From: an uncultured Elusimicrobiales bacterium
GTDB taxonomy: Bacteria > Elusimicrobiota > Elusimicrobia > Elusimicrobiales > Elusimicrobiaceae
Assembly (NCBI GenBank): GCA_944327085.1
Contig: CALVGG010000002.1
Coordinates: forward strand, 186,001 to 250,000
Length of the DNA stretch: 64,000 nucleotides
Direction: 5' to 3'
Position 1 is the first letter of the stretch. Each line of letters starts with the position of its first letter. The translations under genes and the position numbers were made by a program. The notes beneath the pieces were generated by a model, which ran no database searches, had not been told where the DNA came from, and saw nothing but the letters and a program-made list of their open reading frames with translations. Positions 31,245 through 40,318 of the stretch are shown piece after piece.

Positions 31245-32656
31245 AAGCTGATCTCCTTGGGGTTAGAGGTTAAAATCAACTCGTAAATGGCGCGGGTTAC
31301 AAACACGGCCGTAAACAAGCTGACCGTAAGGCCGATAATGAGCGTTACGGCAAAACCTTTTACCGGGCCGGTGCCAAACTGCAACAAACACGCACCCACA
31401 ATGATGGTGGTGATGTTGGAGTCAAAAATGGCGGACCAGGCTTTATCGTACCCCAGGTTGATAACTTCGTATATCGGTTTGCCCAGGAGGGTTTCTTCAC
31501 GCATGCGTTCAATAATCAGCACGTTTGCGTCAATGGCCATAGCCAAAGATAAGATGATACCCGCAATGCCGGGCAGGGTTAACGTGGCGGAGAAGTAGCT
31601 CATCACCGCTGTTAACAAAACCAGGTTTAAGATAAGGGCAATGTCGGCAATAAAACCGGCGCCTTTATAGTAAACGGCCATAAATACCAAGATGAGCAGC
31701 AGCCCGTAGAAAGAAGCCGTCAAGCCGGACTTAATGGAGTCTTCGCCCAAGGTTGGCCCGATGGTTTTCTTTTCAATAATTTTTACGGGGGCGGGCAGCG
31801 CACCGGCTTTAAGCACGATGGTAAGCTGTCTGGCTTCGTCTAACGTAAACGTGCCGGAGATGCGGCCGTCTTTGGTAATGCGGCTTTGCACGGTAGGGGC
31901 GGATTGCACGGTGTTATCCAGTACAATAGCCAGGCGTTTGCCGATGTTGGCACCCGTTAATTTACCGAATTTTTTGCTTCCTTCGGCATTGAAGCTGAAG
32001 GACACTTCCGGGTAGCCGTTTTCGCCATACATGGTTAAGCGGGCGTCGTCCAAATCGGCACCGGTTACGGTAACGTCTTTGGTAACAACCAGGTAGCCGC
32101 CTTCTTTATTGCGCATAATTTGCACATCGTCGGGCAGTAATTTGGCAATGGAAGGAATCAGCAGGCCGTTATCGTCAAACGGATTTTCGGTTTCTTCCAG
32201 CTTTTCAATGGCTTTGGAGTACGCGTCCGTATTTTCTTTTACGATGCGGAACTCCAGCATAGCCGTTTTGCCAATCAGCTCTTCGGCCCGTTGCGGGTTG
32301 GCCACGCCGGGCAGCTGCACCATAATCCATTTATCGCCCTGGCGGGTGATTTGGGTTTCGGCCAAGCCGTACTGGTCAATGCGGTTGCGGATAATTTCAA
32401 TCGCGCGTGCCATGGCTTCGTTCAGGGGCTCTTTTTTATCCAGTTTGGCTACTTCCAGTTCCAAAAGCAGGCTGGAGCCGCCTCTTAAATCCAAGCCCAG
32501 GTTGAGCATCCGTTTCGGGCGCTCACCCATAGAATCCAGCGTTTCCCGTTCGGCAAGCGGTTTGGAGTACCACTTGTAGTTCGGGTAAATCAGATAGAGG
32601 GAGCCCAACAATATGGCAATGATGAAGCCCCACTTCCAAGCTAGTCTGTTAGACAT
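31241..32656 (-). CDS. secD: Protein translocase subunit SecD
   Basis: 471 residues: one N-terminal helix, then the periplasmic head with 'LNLGLDLRGGSSLLLELE', 'RNRIDQYGLAETQITRQGDKWIMVQLPG' and 'NAEGSKKFGKLTGANIGKRLAIVLDNTVQSAP'. A five-helix membrane domain follows with 'LGEDSIKSGLTASFYGLLLILVFMAVYYK' and 'ATLTLPGIAGIILSLAMAIDANVLIIERMREE'. The Asp in AIDANV is conserved for proton coupling. It lies between yajC and secF in the standard order. Confidence 0.95.
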   Translation of the reverse strand: MSNRLAWKWGFIIAILLGSLYLIYPNYKWYSKPLAERETLDSMGERPKRMLNLGLDLRGGSSLLLELEVAKLDKKEPLNEAMARAIEIIRNRIDQYGLAETQITRQGDKWIMVQLPGVANPQRAEELIGKTAMLEFRIVKENTDAYSKAIEKLEETENPFDDNGLLIPSIAKLLPDDVQIMRNKEGGYLVVTKDVTVTGADLDDARLTMYGENGYPEVSFSFNAEGSKKFGKLTGANIGKRLAIVLDNTVQSAPTVQSRITKDGRISGTFTLDEARQLTIVLKAGALPAPVKIIEKKTIGPTLGEDSIKSGLTASFYGLLLILVFMAVYYKGAGFIADIALILNLVLLTAVMSYFSATLTLPGIAGIILSLAMAIDANVLIIERMREETLLGKPIYEVINLGYDKAWSAIFDSNITTIIVGACLLQFGTGPVKGFAVTLIIGLTVSLFTAVFVTRAIYELILTSNPKEISL

Positions 32657-32973
32657 TATTTTGCATCTCCTTGTTGTTTAACGGGTTGCATTTCGTTTAC
32701 AAATCCAATCACCGCCGTTTTTAAAACGGTCAGTTTTACGTTTTCTGCAATTTTTACTTCTAACATATTGTCTTTAAAGCCGGCCACCGTGCCCACAATG
32801 CCGCCGGAGAGGATAACCCCGTCCCCTTTCTGCAATGCGTCCACTTTGGTTTGGCGTTCTTGTTCACGTTTCTTTTGCCCCCGGCCGCTCCACAACATCA
32901 GCACGACCATTGCCAGCAGAAACAAAAACAATATCATATTTGCGCCGCCTTGCGCGGCTGCGGTTGTTTCCAT
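32656..32973 (-). CDS. yajC: Preprotein translocase subunit YajC
   Basis: 105 residues: a single membrane helix (about 12-30), then a small soluble domain with the family pattern 'RGQKKREQERQTKVDALQKGDGVILSGGIVGTVAGFKDNMLEVKIAENVKLTVLKTAV'. YajC associates with SecDF. The stop codon overlaps the secD start by one base. First gene of the yajC-secD-secF operon, with AGGAG before the ATG. Confidence 0.93.
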   Translation of the reverse strand: METTAAAQGGANMILFLFLLAMVVLMLWSGRGQKKREQERQTKVDALQKGDGVILSGGIVGTVAGFKDNMLEVKIAENVKLTVLKTAVIGFVNEMQPVKQQGDAK

Positions 32974-33046
32974 GTACGTCCTCCTGATTAAAGAGTTAAA
33001 TATACACTGCTATTTTAGCATATTTACGGCGGCCCGTCCCCCTGTG

Positions 33047-34777
33047 TTAGGGCTGCGGAAAAGTGGTTAACATTTCCAGCAGGGGCCTGTCTTTTTTGGC
33101 GGAAGAATTTAAAGGCGTTATTTTTACCCCTTGGGGGGTGGTAACTGCCACGTAATCTTCTTTTACGTCAAAAATGGTGCGGGGTTCATCGGCAAATAAA
33201 CTGTGGCCGAAGAACGCCTGCGGCGGTTCTATATTCATTAAATCCAGTATGGTGGGGGCAATATCCAACTGGGAGACCAGCGCGTCCGGGTCTATTTTTT
33301 GCGTCAGCGGGGTTTTGGTTAAAATAACAAAGGGCAAATCGTCATATTTAGGCGGATGGGGGGAAAACAGCGCGTTGGTGGGCGTATCGGGGTAGGCGGG
33401 GTGATCGGCCGTTAAAATAATCAGGGTGTCGTCATCCCACAGGCCGCGGGTTTGCAAATCATGCAAAAAGTGTTCTATATCCTGCCCCAGGCGCGCAAAT
33501 GCGCGCGGCATGGTGGGGCTGTCGTAAAAAGGGGCGTCAATTTCCTGGTATTTTTCGCCCAAATAATCGCTGCGGCCCAGCGGCACGTGGGAGTCCACCG
33601 TCAGCAAGGTTAAAAACACGGGTTCGTTTTTATGTTCCTGCAAATATTCGGCCGCGTATTGAAAGAGCTTGCGGTCCAGCAGGCCCCACCAGTCAATAAA
33701 GGGGGCGTAATCGGGGCGGGTTTCAAAATAGTTGCTGCCGATGACTTCCTCAAACCCGGCCTGTTCAAAAAGCAGGTTTTCGTCCATATATTTTTCATTG
33801 GCGCCGCGCATAAAAGCGGTGTGGTAGCCGCGGTCCTTCAGCATACGCACAAAGGAGGTGGGGTAGCCGTTTTCATAAGCCAGTTTTACATACGGGTGCG
33901 AAGTAAAAATGACGGACAGCCCGTATAATGTGGAAAGCGTTACGTGCTTTAACGCGGCGGAGGGGTAAGTTTCAAACAGTTTGTCCACCTCTTGGCTGGC
34001 CTGGGGCGGAATTTTGGGATTAAAGCGGTGCAGATATTTGACGGAAAAAGACTCCGCCGCTATCAATACCACCCGTTTATATTGTTTCCCGATGCCGGTA
34101 TTTTTGGCGTTCCACACATTATATTGTTTGGCCGTTTCCTGCGCTTGGGCGGAGGGTTGGCCAATGTGCGCCGCAGGCTGTTTGGCCAAAACAGCCTTTA
34201 ATGTATACACCGGCGAGGGAGAAAGCAAATATTTGGCGTAAAAATCCTGCGGGGAAGGCAGCAGCGCCAAAGGGTTTGTAATCCATAAAATAAACAGGCC
34301 GGCCGCGCAGTATACCAGCCTCCTGGCCGCCACCAGCCGTTTAGCCGGCACAAAACCGCGGGAGGCAAATATACAAAAAGCCACCACCAAAAGAAAATAA
34401 GTAATTACGCGCCAATCGGTTAAGAATGCGTAATCGCCGCCTTCCATGGTTTGCAGGTATTTTGCGCCAAAACGCTCTTTAAAATACCACAAAAGCACCA
34501 TATCGGCGGTTAACGCCAGGTAATACAAAAAGGAAAGCCCCGCCATAAACCAGCGGTTCTTAATGCCTATTAACTGGCAGACGGAAAGCAGGACACCCAA
34601 AAATAAAAATTCACAAAATATTTTGGCGCCCAGTGCCGCCGCGGCGGTGCCGGGGGTAAGTGTGCCCAGCTGGTGCAGGCCAAAAAGGCATAAAGCCAGC
34701 GCGGGAACGGATAAAATAAGCAAAAATTTATAATCGTTTTTAAAAGCGGAAATAAAGTGTTCTTTTAACTGCTGCAT
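33047..34777 (-). CDS. LTA-synthase-like membrane sulfatase-family enzyme
   Basis: 576 residues: about five membrane helices in the first 190, then a periplasmic alkaline-phosphatase/sulfatase fold. Visible are 'RVVLIAAESFS' (first metal-binding Glu), 'KHVTLSTLYGLSVI' (nucleophile region), 'TAFMRGANEKYMDE', 'VFLTLLTVDSHVPLG' and 'DTLIILTADHPAYPDTP' (metal-binding D-H). Relatives transfer phosphoglycerol or phosphoethanolamine onto glycans or lipid A. For an outer-membrane organism I favour phosphoglycerol or phosphoethanolamine addition to an envelope glycan, but this is inference. Single gene, divergent from thrS. Confidence 0.82.
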   Translation of the reverse strand: MQQLKEHFISAFKNDYKFLLILSVPALALCLFGLHQLGTLTPGTAAAALGAKIFCEFLFLGVLLSVCQLIGIKNRWFMAGLSFLYYLALTADMVLLWYFKERFGAKYLQTMEGGDYAFLTDWRVITYFLLVVAFCIFASRGFVPAKRLVAARRLVYCAAGLFILWITNPLALLPSPQDFYAKYLLSPSPVYTLKAVLAKQPAAHIGQPSAQAQETAKQYNVWNAKNTGIGKQYKRVVLIAAESFSVKYLHRFNPKIPPQASQEVDKLFETYPSAALKHVTLSTLYGLSVIFTSHPYVKLAYENGYPTSFVRMLKDRGYHTAFMRGANEKYMDENLLFEQAGFEEVIGSNYFETRPDYAPFIDWWGLLDRKLFQYAAEYLQEHKNEPVFLTLLTVDSHVPLGRSDYLGEKYQEIDAPFYDSPTMPRAFARLGQDIEHFLHDLQTRGLWDDDTLIILTADHPAYPDTPTNALFSPHPPKYDDLPFVILTKTPLTQKIDPDALVSQLDIAPTILDLMNIEPPQAFFGHSLFADEPRTIFDVKEDYVAVTTPQGVKITPLNSSAKKDRPLLEMLTTFPQP

Positions 34778-34839
34778 GTAGGTGCGTGCCCCTGTTAGAT
34801 TTTGATATAATTATTATATCTTATTGTGAGGCTTTGCCG

Positions 34840-34868
34840 CCTGGCCCGGTCTTTGTGGCCGGCAGGAG
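34840..34868 (+). promoter_or_regulatory. Leader hairpin that partly covers the thrS ribosome site
   Basis: CCTGGCC (34840-34846) pairs with GGCC-bulge-AGG (34857-34866), involving part of the AGGAG ribosome site at 34864-34868. The site lies 15 bases before the ATG, farther than usual. Confidence 0.35.
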
Positions 34869-34883
34869 CAAAGTAAAGCGAAC

Positions 34884-36635
34884 ATGGAAAAACAAGAATT
34901 AGAAACCATGCGTCATTCGTGCGCACACGTAATGGCGCAAGCAGTACAGCAGTTATTCCCCGGTACAAAGTTGGGTATCGGCCCCGCCATTGAAAATGGC
35001 TTTTATTATGATTTTGACTGCCCCACCCAATTCACCCCGGAAGACCTGAAAAAAATTGAGACCAAGATGAAAGAAATCATCAAGGCCCGCCAGCCGTTTG
35101 AACGCAAGGAAATGTCCAAGGCCGCGGCCAAGGAATTTTTTACCAAACGCGGCGAAACGTATAAATTGGAACTTTTGGACGAACTGGAAGACGGCACCAT
35201 TACCGTATACATCAATGGGGACTATGCGGACCTGTGCCGCGGCCCGCACGTGGAACACACGGGCAAAATTACCAATTTTAAACTTTCCTCCATTGCCGGC
35301 GCTTATTGGCGCGGGGACGAAAAACGCCCCATGCTCCAGCGCATTTACGGCTTATGTTTTGAAAATAAAGACGCTTTAAACGCCTACGTAAAACAACAGG
35401 AAGAAGCCGCCAAGCGCGACCACCGCAAACTGGGCCCGGAGCTGGATTTGTTTACCATTAACGATAACGTAGGCCCCGGCCTCATTTTATTCCAGCCCAA
35501 AGGCGGCATGCTACGCCGTATTTTGGAAGACTGGATTAAAGACGAAAACTTAAAACGCGGTTATGATTTGGTGGTAAGCCCGCATATTGCCCGCCTGCAC
35601 CTGTTTGAAGTAAGCGGACACGCCGGCTTCTATTCAGAAAGTATGTTTCACCCGATGGAAGTGGACGGTGAAAAATACCAAATTAAACCGATGAACTGCC
35701 CCTTCCACGTGGAGATTTACCGCTCCCACCTGCGCAGCTACCGCGATTTGCCGCTGCGCTTTTCCGAGCTGGGCACGGTATACCGCTATGAACGCTCCGG
35801 TGCTTTGCACGGGCTTTTGCGCGTGCGCGGTTTTACGCAGGACGATGCACACATTTTCTGCACGCCCGAACAGGTGGAAGACGAAGTAAAACAATGTTTT
35901 GAATTTGCCATGCACATTTTTAAAACATTCGGTTTTGAAAAATACTCGGTGGAACTTTCCACGCGGGACCCGCAACACCCGGAACATTTCACCGGCGACG
36001 TGAAAGACTGGGACCGCGCCGAAAACGCCCTCAAACACGTATTGGAAACCAACGACATCCCCTACACCACCCACGCGGGGGAAGCGGCTTTCTACGGGCC
36101 TAAAATTGATATTAAGGTAATGGACGCGATCGGCCGCCTGTGGCAGTTATCCACCATCCAGTTTGACTTTAACCTGCCCCAGCGCTTTAACTTGGAATAC
36201 GTCTCTTCCAACGGGCGCGAACGCCCCATCATGGTGCACCGCGCCATGTTTGGCAGTATAGAGCGTTTTATCGGCGTGATTATTGAGCACTATGCAGGGT
36301 GGTTCCCGCTGTGGCTGGCCCCGGTGCAGATAAAGCTCTTAACGCTGACGGACGCCCAAATCCCTGCCGCCAAGGCCACTGCCGATAAAATGCGTGCGGC
36401 TGGTTTGCGCGTGGAAGTGGATAGCCGCCCCGAAAAACTGGGCCTTAAAATCCGTGAAGCCCACCTGGAACGCATTGCCTATACGGGCATTGTGGGCGCC
36501 AAAGAGGCCGAAAACGGCACCCTTACCATCCGTTTAAAAGACGGCAAAAACCTGGAAGGCCTGCCGGTGGACGAAGTGATTGCCAAAATGCAGCAGGAAG
36601 TAAAAGAGCGCAGTTTGGTGAATTTACTGGCCTAA
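34884..36635 (+). CDS. thrS: Threonyl-tRNA synthetase lacking the TGS domain
   Basis: 583 residues. The protein starts directly in the editing domain ('MRHSCAHVMAQAVQQLFPGTKLGIGPAIENGFYYDF', with H-x3-H, and 'YADLCRGPHVEHTG'). It continues into the class II catalytic core ('EVSGHAGFYSESMF', 'MNCPFHVEIY', 'RYERSGALHGLLRVRGFTQDDAHIF', 'AAFYGPKIDIK', 'HRAMFGSIERFIGV') and the anticodon-binding domain (about 480-580). The N-terminal TGS domain, about 60 residues in E. coli ThrRS, is absent, and there is no room for it before the divergent gene. Editing and catalytic residues are intact. Confidence 0.95.
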   Translation: MEKQELETMRHSCAHVMAQAVQQLFPGTKLGIGPAIENGFYYDFDCPTQFTPEDLKKIETKMKEIIKARQPFERKEMSKAAAKEFFTKRGETYKLELLDELEDGTITVYINGDYADLCRGPHVEHTGKITNFKLSSIAGAYWRGDEKRPMLQRIYGLCFENKDALNAYVKQQEEAAKRDHRKLGPELDLFTINDNVGPGLILFQPKGGMLRRILEDWIKDENLKRGYDLVVSPHIARLHLFEVSGHAGFYSESMFHPMEVDGEKYQIKPMNCPFHVEIYRSHLRSYRDLPLRFSELGTVYRYERSGALHGLLRVRGFTQDDAHIFCTPEQVEDEVKQCFEFAMHIFKTFGFEKYSVELSTRDPQHPEHFTGDVKDWDRAENALKHVLETNDIPYTTHAGEAAFYGPKIDIKVMDAIGRLWQLSTIQFDFNLPQRFNLEYVSSNGRERPIMVHRAMFGSIERFIGVIIEHYAGWFPLWLAPVQIKLLTLTDAQIPAAKATADKMRAAGLRVEVDSRPEKLGLKIREAHLERIAYTGIVGAKEAENGTLTIRLKDGKNLEGLPVDEVIAKMQQEVKERSLVNLLA

Positions 36636-36649
36636 TTTACAGACAGCAT

Positions 36650-36684
36650 AAACGCCCCGGGGTGGAAAACCGGGGCGTTTTTTA
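36650..36684 (+). terminator. thrS terminator
   Basis: AACGCCCCGG / CCGGGGCGTT stem, followed by T6. Confidence 0.9.
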
Positions 36685-36722
36685 TTATACTGTAAATATA
36701 TTTTACGACGAAAGGAGAAACA

Positions 36723-37259
36723 ATGAAACAGGGTTTTACCTTAATAGAACTGCTGGTAGTGGTGTTGATTATCGGCATTTTGGCGGCCATTGCCATGCCG
36801 CAGTATCAAACGGCTATTTTAAAATCCCGCCTGGGGGCGGCCATTCCGGTGGCTACGGCCATTAAACTGGCTGCGGAAATGGACTATGCCGAAAACCGCA
36901 CCGTTACCGATTCTACCGCCGATTTGGCCATCAACCCGCCCGCCAACTGCGGTACGGACAGCGTTGGCCAGGTTACCTGCCCCAATATGTTTATTGATTT
37001 GCTTACCGCCGGGGTAAGCGGAACGGGCACCCGGGCCGATGTGGCGGTATTGGTCCCTAATAAAGCCGATGCCGAGGTGGGTTTCCGCGTGTATTTGAAT
37101 ATTCCGCCCAATGAAGTGGCTGGCGTGGCAGGCAAACGGGAATGCTGGGCCGAAACCGGCAACACGCGTGCGGCGGCTGTATGCAAAAGCTTAAGCGGCA
37201 AAACTTCGCCTTCCGGTACTACTTCCTATTCCAAAAATTGGGAAATATACGATATGTAA
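36723..37259 (+). CDS. Type IV pilin-like protein (pilin 3)
   Basis: 178 residues: short leader MKQG, mature FTLIE with Glu5, helix '[27 protein letters not shown]'. The head is Ala/Thr/Val-rich with two Cys pairs ('NCGTDSVGQVTCP' and 'ECWAETGNTRAAAVCKSLSG'). The ending 'Cys-x(n)-CKSLxG' is shared with pilin 4. AAAGGAGA ribosome site; own terminators. Likely a major- or minor-pilin-like subunit exported by a type II/IV system encoded elsewhere. Confidence 0.9.
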   Translation: MKQGFTLIELLVVVLIIGILAAIAMPQYQTAILKSRLGAAIPVATAIKLAAEMDYAENRTVTDSTADLAINPPANCGTDSVGQVTCPNMFIDLLTAGVSGTGTRADVAVLVPNKADAEVGFRVYLNIPPNEVAGVAGKRECWAETGNTRAAAVCKSLSGKTSPSGTTSYSKNWEIYDM

Positions 37260-37263
37260 ACAG

Positions 37264-37312
37264 TGTGCCGCACTGCTGTTTTTTATACCCCGGGTTGGCC
37301 CGGGGTTTTTTA
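37264..37312 (+). terminator. Double terminator of pilin 3
   Basis: First hairpin CAGTG/CACTG with T6, second CCCCGGG / CCCGGGG with T6. Confidence 0.8.
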
Positions 37313-37402
37313 TGCGTAAAAAGACGGGTTTATGTAGCCCAAAATACTTAATAAAATTTGTAGATTAAAGTAAATTTTGATATAATATGTCAAGGGTTTT
37401 TT

Positions 37403-38110
37403 ATGTGCAGAGAAAAAATTTTAACGGATAATTTAGACCGGGTAGAAAAAATAATTTCTCTGGCCAGCCAAAAGGCCGTTCCTCTCGCGGGGCCGGTTAC
37501 TTTAATGGCTGTTACCAAATATGCCAAAGATCAAGACGTGCTGACGCTGCTGGCCGCAGGCCGGCTGCACCACGTGGGGGAATCCCGCGTGCAGCAGGCA
37601 TATGCACGCTGGACAAGCCCCGTTTTTGCAAAATATCCCGTAGTAAAACACTTTATTGGTCATTTGCAAAAAAATAAAGCCGCCAAAGCGGCCGCGTTAT
37701 TTGATTTTATTGATTCCGTGGACAGTTTAACTTTGGCCGAAACGCTAAGCCATTGTGCCGTAAAACTGGGCAAAACGTTAAAAGTGCTGGTACAGGTAAA
37801 ACTGACGGATAAGGATACCCAATCCGGCCTGCCGCTTGGGCAGGCGCGGGTTTTGGCCAAACAAATAGCGGCATTACCGGGGTTAGCGGTGTGCGGTTAT
37901 ATGGCCATAGCCCCGCAGGTGCAGGACGCGCAGCAGCTGCGCGGGTCATTCCATATGCTGCGTCAGGCATTTGAGGAAGACTTCCCGGCAGGTAAAGAAC
38001 GCTGGCTTTCTTTGGGTATGAGTGCAGATTTTGCCGTGGCGGTGGAGGAGGGTTCCACTTTGCCGCGGATTGGAAGCGATATTTTTGCCAGGAATTTGGA
38101 GGATTTATGA
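37403..38110 (+). CDS. YggS-family pyridoxal phosphate homeostasis protein
   Basis: 235 residues of the alanine-racemase-like PLP-binding barrel. 'LMAVTKYAKDQDVLTLLAAG' carries the PLP Lys. 'VGESRVQQAYARW' corresponds to the GENRVQE motif (Asn replaced by Ser), and 'HFIGHLQKNKAAKA', 'DSVDSLTLAETL', 'VLVQVKLTDKDTQSG' and 'LSLGMSADFAVAVEEGST' follow the family order. These proteins buffer PLP and affect amino-acid pools. It overlaps the downstream DUF167 gene by four bases, an association (yggS-yggU) seen in many bacteria. A TATAAT box lies about 16 bases before the ATG. Confidence 0.9.
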   Translation: MCREKILTDNLDRVEKIISLASQKAVPLAGPVTLMAVTKYAKDQDVLTLLAAGRLHHVGESRVQQAYARWTSPVFAKYPVVKHFIGHLQKNKAAKAAALFDFIDSVDSLTLAETLSHCAVKLGKTLKVLVQVKLTDKDTQSGLPLGQARVLAKQIAALPGLAVCGYMAIAPQVQDAQQLRGSFHMLRQAFEEDFPAGKERWLSLGMSADFAVAVEEGSTLPRIGSDIFARNLEDL

Positions 38111-38373
38111 TTATAAAGGTACGTGTAATCCCCACGGCGGGAAATAACGAAGTGGTAAGCCGCATTGGCAGCGTGCTTCGTATGAAAATTAAAAATAAAA
38201 AAGTAGATGATGACGCCGCTAACGCAATTATGAAATCCTTCCTGGCGGATTTCTTTGCGGTGAAAGACGAAAGCATTATCATTGTAAAGGGTGCAAAGGG
38301 TAAAGAAAAAACGGTGGAAGTGCGCGACAAAAGCGAAGAAGAACTGCGCAAAATAATGGATTCTATCCCGTAG
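38107..38373 (+). CDS. DUF167 / YggU-family protein
   Basis: 88 residues matching the small DUF167 fold: 'IIKVRVIPTAGNNEVV', 'LRMKIKNKKVDDDAANAIMKSFLADFF', 'ESIIIVKGAKGKEKTVEV'. The family has no established function. Translation is coupled to yggS by an ATGA overlap. Confidence 0.85.
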   Translation: MIIKVRVIPTAGNNEVVSRIGSVLRMKIKNKKVDDDAANAIMKSFLADFFAVKDESIIIVKGAKGKEKTVEVRDKSEEELRKIMDSIP

Positions 38374-38389
38374 GTTTAACCGTATTTAC

Positions 38390-38417
38390 AAAAGCAAGCT
38401 GCGGCTTGCTTTTTTTA
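38390..38417 (+). terminator. Terminator of the yggS-yggU unit
   Basis: AAAGCAAGC / GCTTGCTTT with TGCG loop and seven T. Confidence 0.9.
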
Positions 38418-38486
38418 TGTATAAATCAGTTGTGTTTTGGGTGCATTATAGGCTAAAATAAAAAGAGTTCACCCGTGGAGGAAATT

Positions 38487-38972
38487 ATGAAAAAAGGTTT
38501 TACTTTAATTGAACTGTTGGTGGTGGTGTTGATTATCGGCATTTTGGCGGCTGTTGCCTTGCCCCAATATGAACGCGCCGTAGCCAAGGCCCGCGTAACG
38601 GAAGCTTTGGTAGCCTTAAAATCCATTACGGACGCGCAGGAACTTTATTATATGGCTTATGACCGCTACACCGGCAACTTAGCAGAATTGGACATTCAAG
38701 TCCCTACCGGCAAATATTATACTTACGATTGTTCCTCCGGCCGCACGTGTTTTGCCCGCCCCACTATTGCCGGCTACCCCATCATAGAATTTCACATGGC
38801 CCAAAAAACCTCTGGCGCTAATGACAACTATTTGGGTAAACATTGGTGTCAGTTTGCCGGTATGACCGGGGATACCACCATGGCGGCCGGTATTTGCAAA
38901 TCCTTAGGGCCGGAAGACAAGACCATGACAGCCGGTAAATACTATATGATTGGTGCCGTGTACGAAAAATAA
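38487..38972 (+). CDS. Type IV pilin-like protein (pilin 4)
   Basis: 161 residues: leader MKKG, mature FTLIE with Glu5, helix '[27 protein letters not shown]'. The head starts 'VTEALVALKSITDAQELYYMAYDRYTGNLAELDIQVPTG', close to pilin 2, and ends with 'WCQFAGM...GICKSLG' like pilin 3. I chose ATG 38487, six bases after GGAGG; a GTG at 38475 overlaps the ribosome site. Own terminator. Confidence 0.9.
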   Translation: MKKGFTLIELLVVVLIIGILAAVALPQYERAVAKARVTEALVALKSITDAQELYYMAYDRYTGNLAELDIQVPTGKYYTYDCSSGRTCFARPTIAGYPIIEFHMAQKTSGANDNYLGKHWCQFAGMTGDTTMAAGICKSLGPEDKTMTAGKYYMIGAVYEK

Positions 38973-38992
38973 CCCCGCTGTTTCATATTTTA

Positions 38993-39023
38993 TAAAAGGC
39001 GCTTTCGGGCGCCTTTTATTTTT
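38993..39023 (+). terminator. Terminator of pilin 4
   Basis: AAAAGGCGC / GCGCCTTTT-type stem with T-rich tail. Confidence 0.85.
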
Positions 39024-39041
39024 CCCGGGCCGGGTATTTAC

Positions 39042-39053
39042 TATAATATATAT
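39042..39053 (+). promoter_or_regulatory. Leaderless-type promoter of the MFS transporter gene
   Basis: TATAAT (39042-39047) ends six bases before the ATG at 39054, with no ribosome site between. Confidence 0.5.
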
Positions 39054-40298
39054 ATGAAAAACCAAACCCGGCGCGGCATGATTATTATTGCCATAGCCAA
39101 CGGGCTGTTACTGTTTGGGTACGGCCTGTCCCTCCCGTTTTTTACCATTTATTTAATATCCCAGCGCGGCCTGTCTGCCAGTATGGCGGGGTTGGTCATT
39201 GCGTTGGCGGGTTTGTCGCGCTGTGTGTCTAGCGCCATCAGCGGGGAACTGGCCGACGTGTTTGGCCGTAAAACCGTGATGATGTGGGGGTTGTTTAACC
39301 AAATTGTAGCCATGCTGGGCTTGGGGCTTTGTATTGAGTTTAAAGTACAAGTGGGCTGGATGCTGTTGTGTTACTTTTTAACCACTTTTTTGGGGGCGTT
39401 TTTCCGCCCCGCCTCCAACGCCTGGGTAACCGATAATACCACCCCGCAGCAGCGCGTGCAGGCGTTTGGCATTATACGTATTGGGCTCAATATCGGCTGG
39501 GCGTTAGGGCCGGCCGTGGGCGGTTTTTTGGTGCGGTATTCTTACAGTATGGCTTTTTATTTTACGGGTTTATTATACGCCATCAGTATTTTGTATTTAA
39601 GCCGTTTGGTGCAGGATAACCATGTTCCGTGCAAATCCCGCAAGCCCAGTTTTGTGTCTACGCTGCTGTCTTTAAAAGATACGCGCCTGGCCAAAATTTG
39701 TTTTTACGTGGTGCTGATTACGGCGGTGAACTCTCAGCTGGTGGTGGGGCTTTCCATCCATTGCAACCGGTATTTGCATATGCCGGAGTATTATATAGGG
39801 TGGTTTTTTACCATTAACGGGTTGGTAATTGTGTTCTTGCAGTATTGGGCCAGCAAATTGGCGGCCAAGGTGCGGCTTTCCACCGGTATGCTGATTGGGT
39901 GTTTGCTGTATGCGGCGGGGTTTGGCTCGGTAGGGTTTTTTGATACGTTTTTATTAATTGCCCTGGGGGTGTTTTTGGCGGGGCTGGGGGAAATGGTGGT
40001 GTCCCCCGGGGAGCAGACACTGGCCTCCAACATTGCCTCGCGCGAAACCCGCGGGCGTTATTTGGGTATGTTGATGGTTTTTTATAATTTAGGTTCAGCC
40101 GTGGGCTTTTTTGGTGCCGGGGTATTGGGGGATTATGTGGCCCCGCATTATTTGCCCGGCCCGTGGCTGATTGTGGGCAGTATAGCCGTGCTGGCGGGGG
40201 TAGGTTTCTGGCGCCTGCGCTACAGTTTAACGGATGAGGAAGACGGCAAAATGACGGCCCCTATTCCCATTAAAAAAGATACCATTACTTTACACTAA
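39054..40298 (+). CDS. Major facilitator superfamily transporter
   Basis: 414 residues with twelve predicted membrane helices. Between helices 2 and 3 it has 'GELADVFGRKTVMMWG', the MFS loop motif G-x-x-x-D-x-x-G-R-K/R. A second copy of the motif region appears as 'ASRETRGRYLGMLMVFYNLGSAVGFFGAGVLGDYV' in the second half. This resembles drug/metabolite exporters (MdtH-like DHA1 group); substrate unknown. It starts a run of four plus-strand genes with short gaps (DUF4321, maf, trxB). Confidence 0.85.
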   Translation: MKNQTRRGMIIIAIANGLLLFGYGLSLPFFTIYLISQRGLSASMAGLVIALAGLSRCVSSAISGELADVFGRKTVMMWGLFNQIVAMLGLGLCIEFKVQVGWMLLCYFLTTFLGAFFRPASNAWVTDNTTPQQRVQAFGIIRIGLNIGWALGPAVGGFLVRYSYSMAFYFTGLLYAISILYLSRLVQDNHVPCKSRKPSFVSTLLSLKDTRLAKICFYVVLITAVNSQLVVGLSIHCNRYLHMPEYYIGWFFTINGLVIVFLQYWASKLAAKVRLSTGMLIGCLLYAAGFGSVGFFDTFLLIALGVFLAGLGEMVVSPGEQTLASNIASRETRGRYLGMLMVFYNLGSAVGFFGAGVLGDYVAPHYLPGPWLIVGSIAVLAGVGFWRLRYSLTDEEDGKMTAPIPIKKDTITLH

Positions 40299-40318
40299 CT
40301 ACAAAGGAGTTGTTTATT

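Noticed and set aside
34801-34883. T-box riboswitch before thrS
   Set aside because: The leader is too short, with no T-box sequence and no terminator/antiterminator pair.
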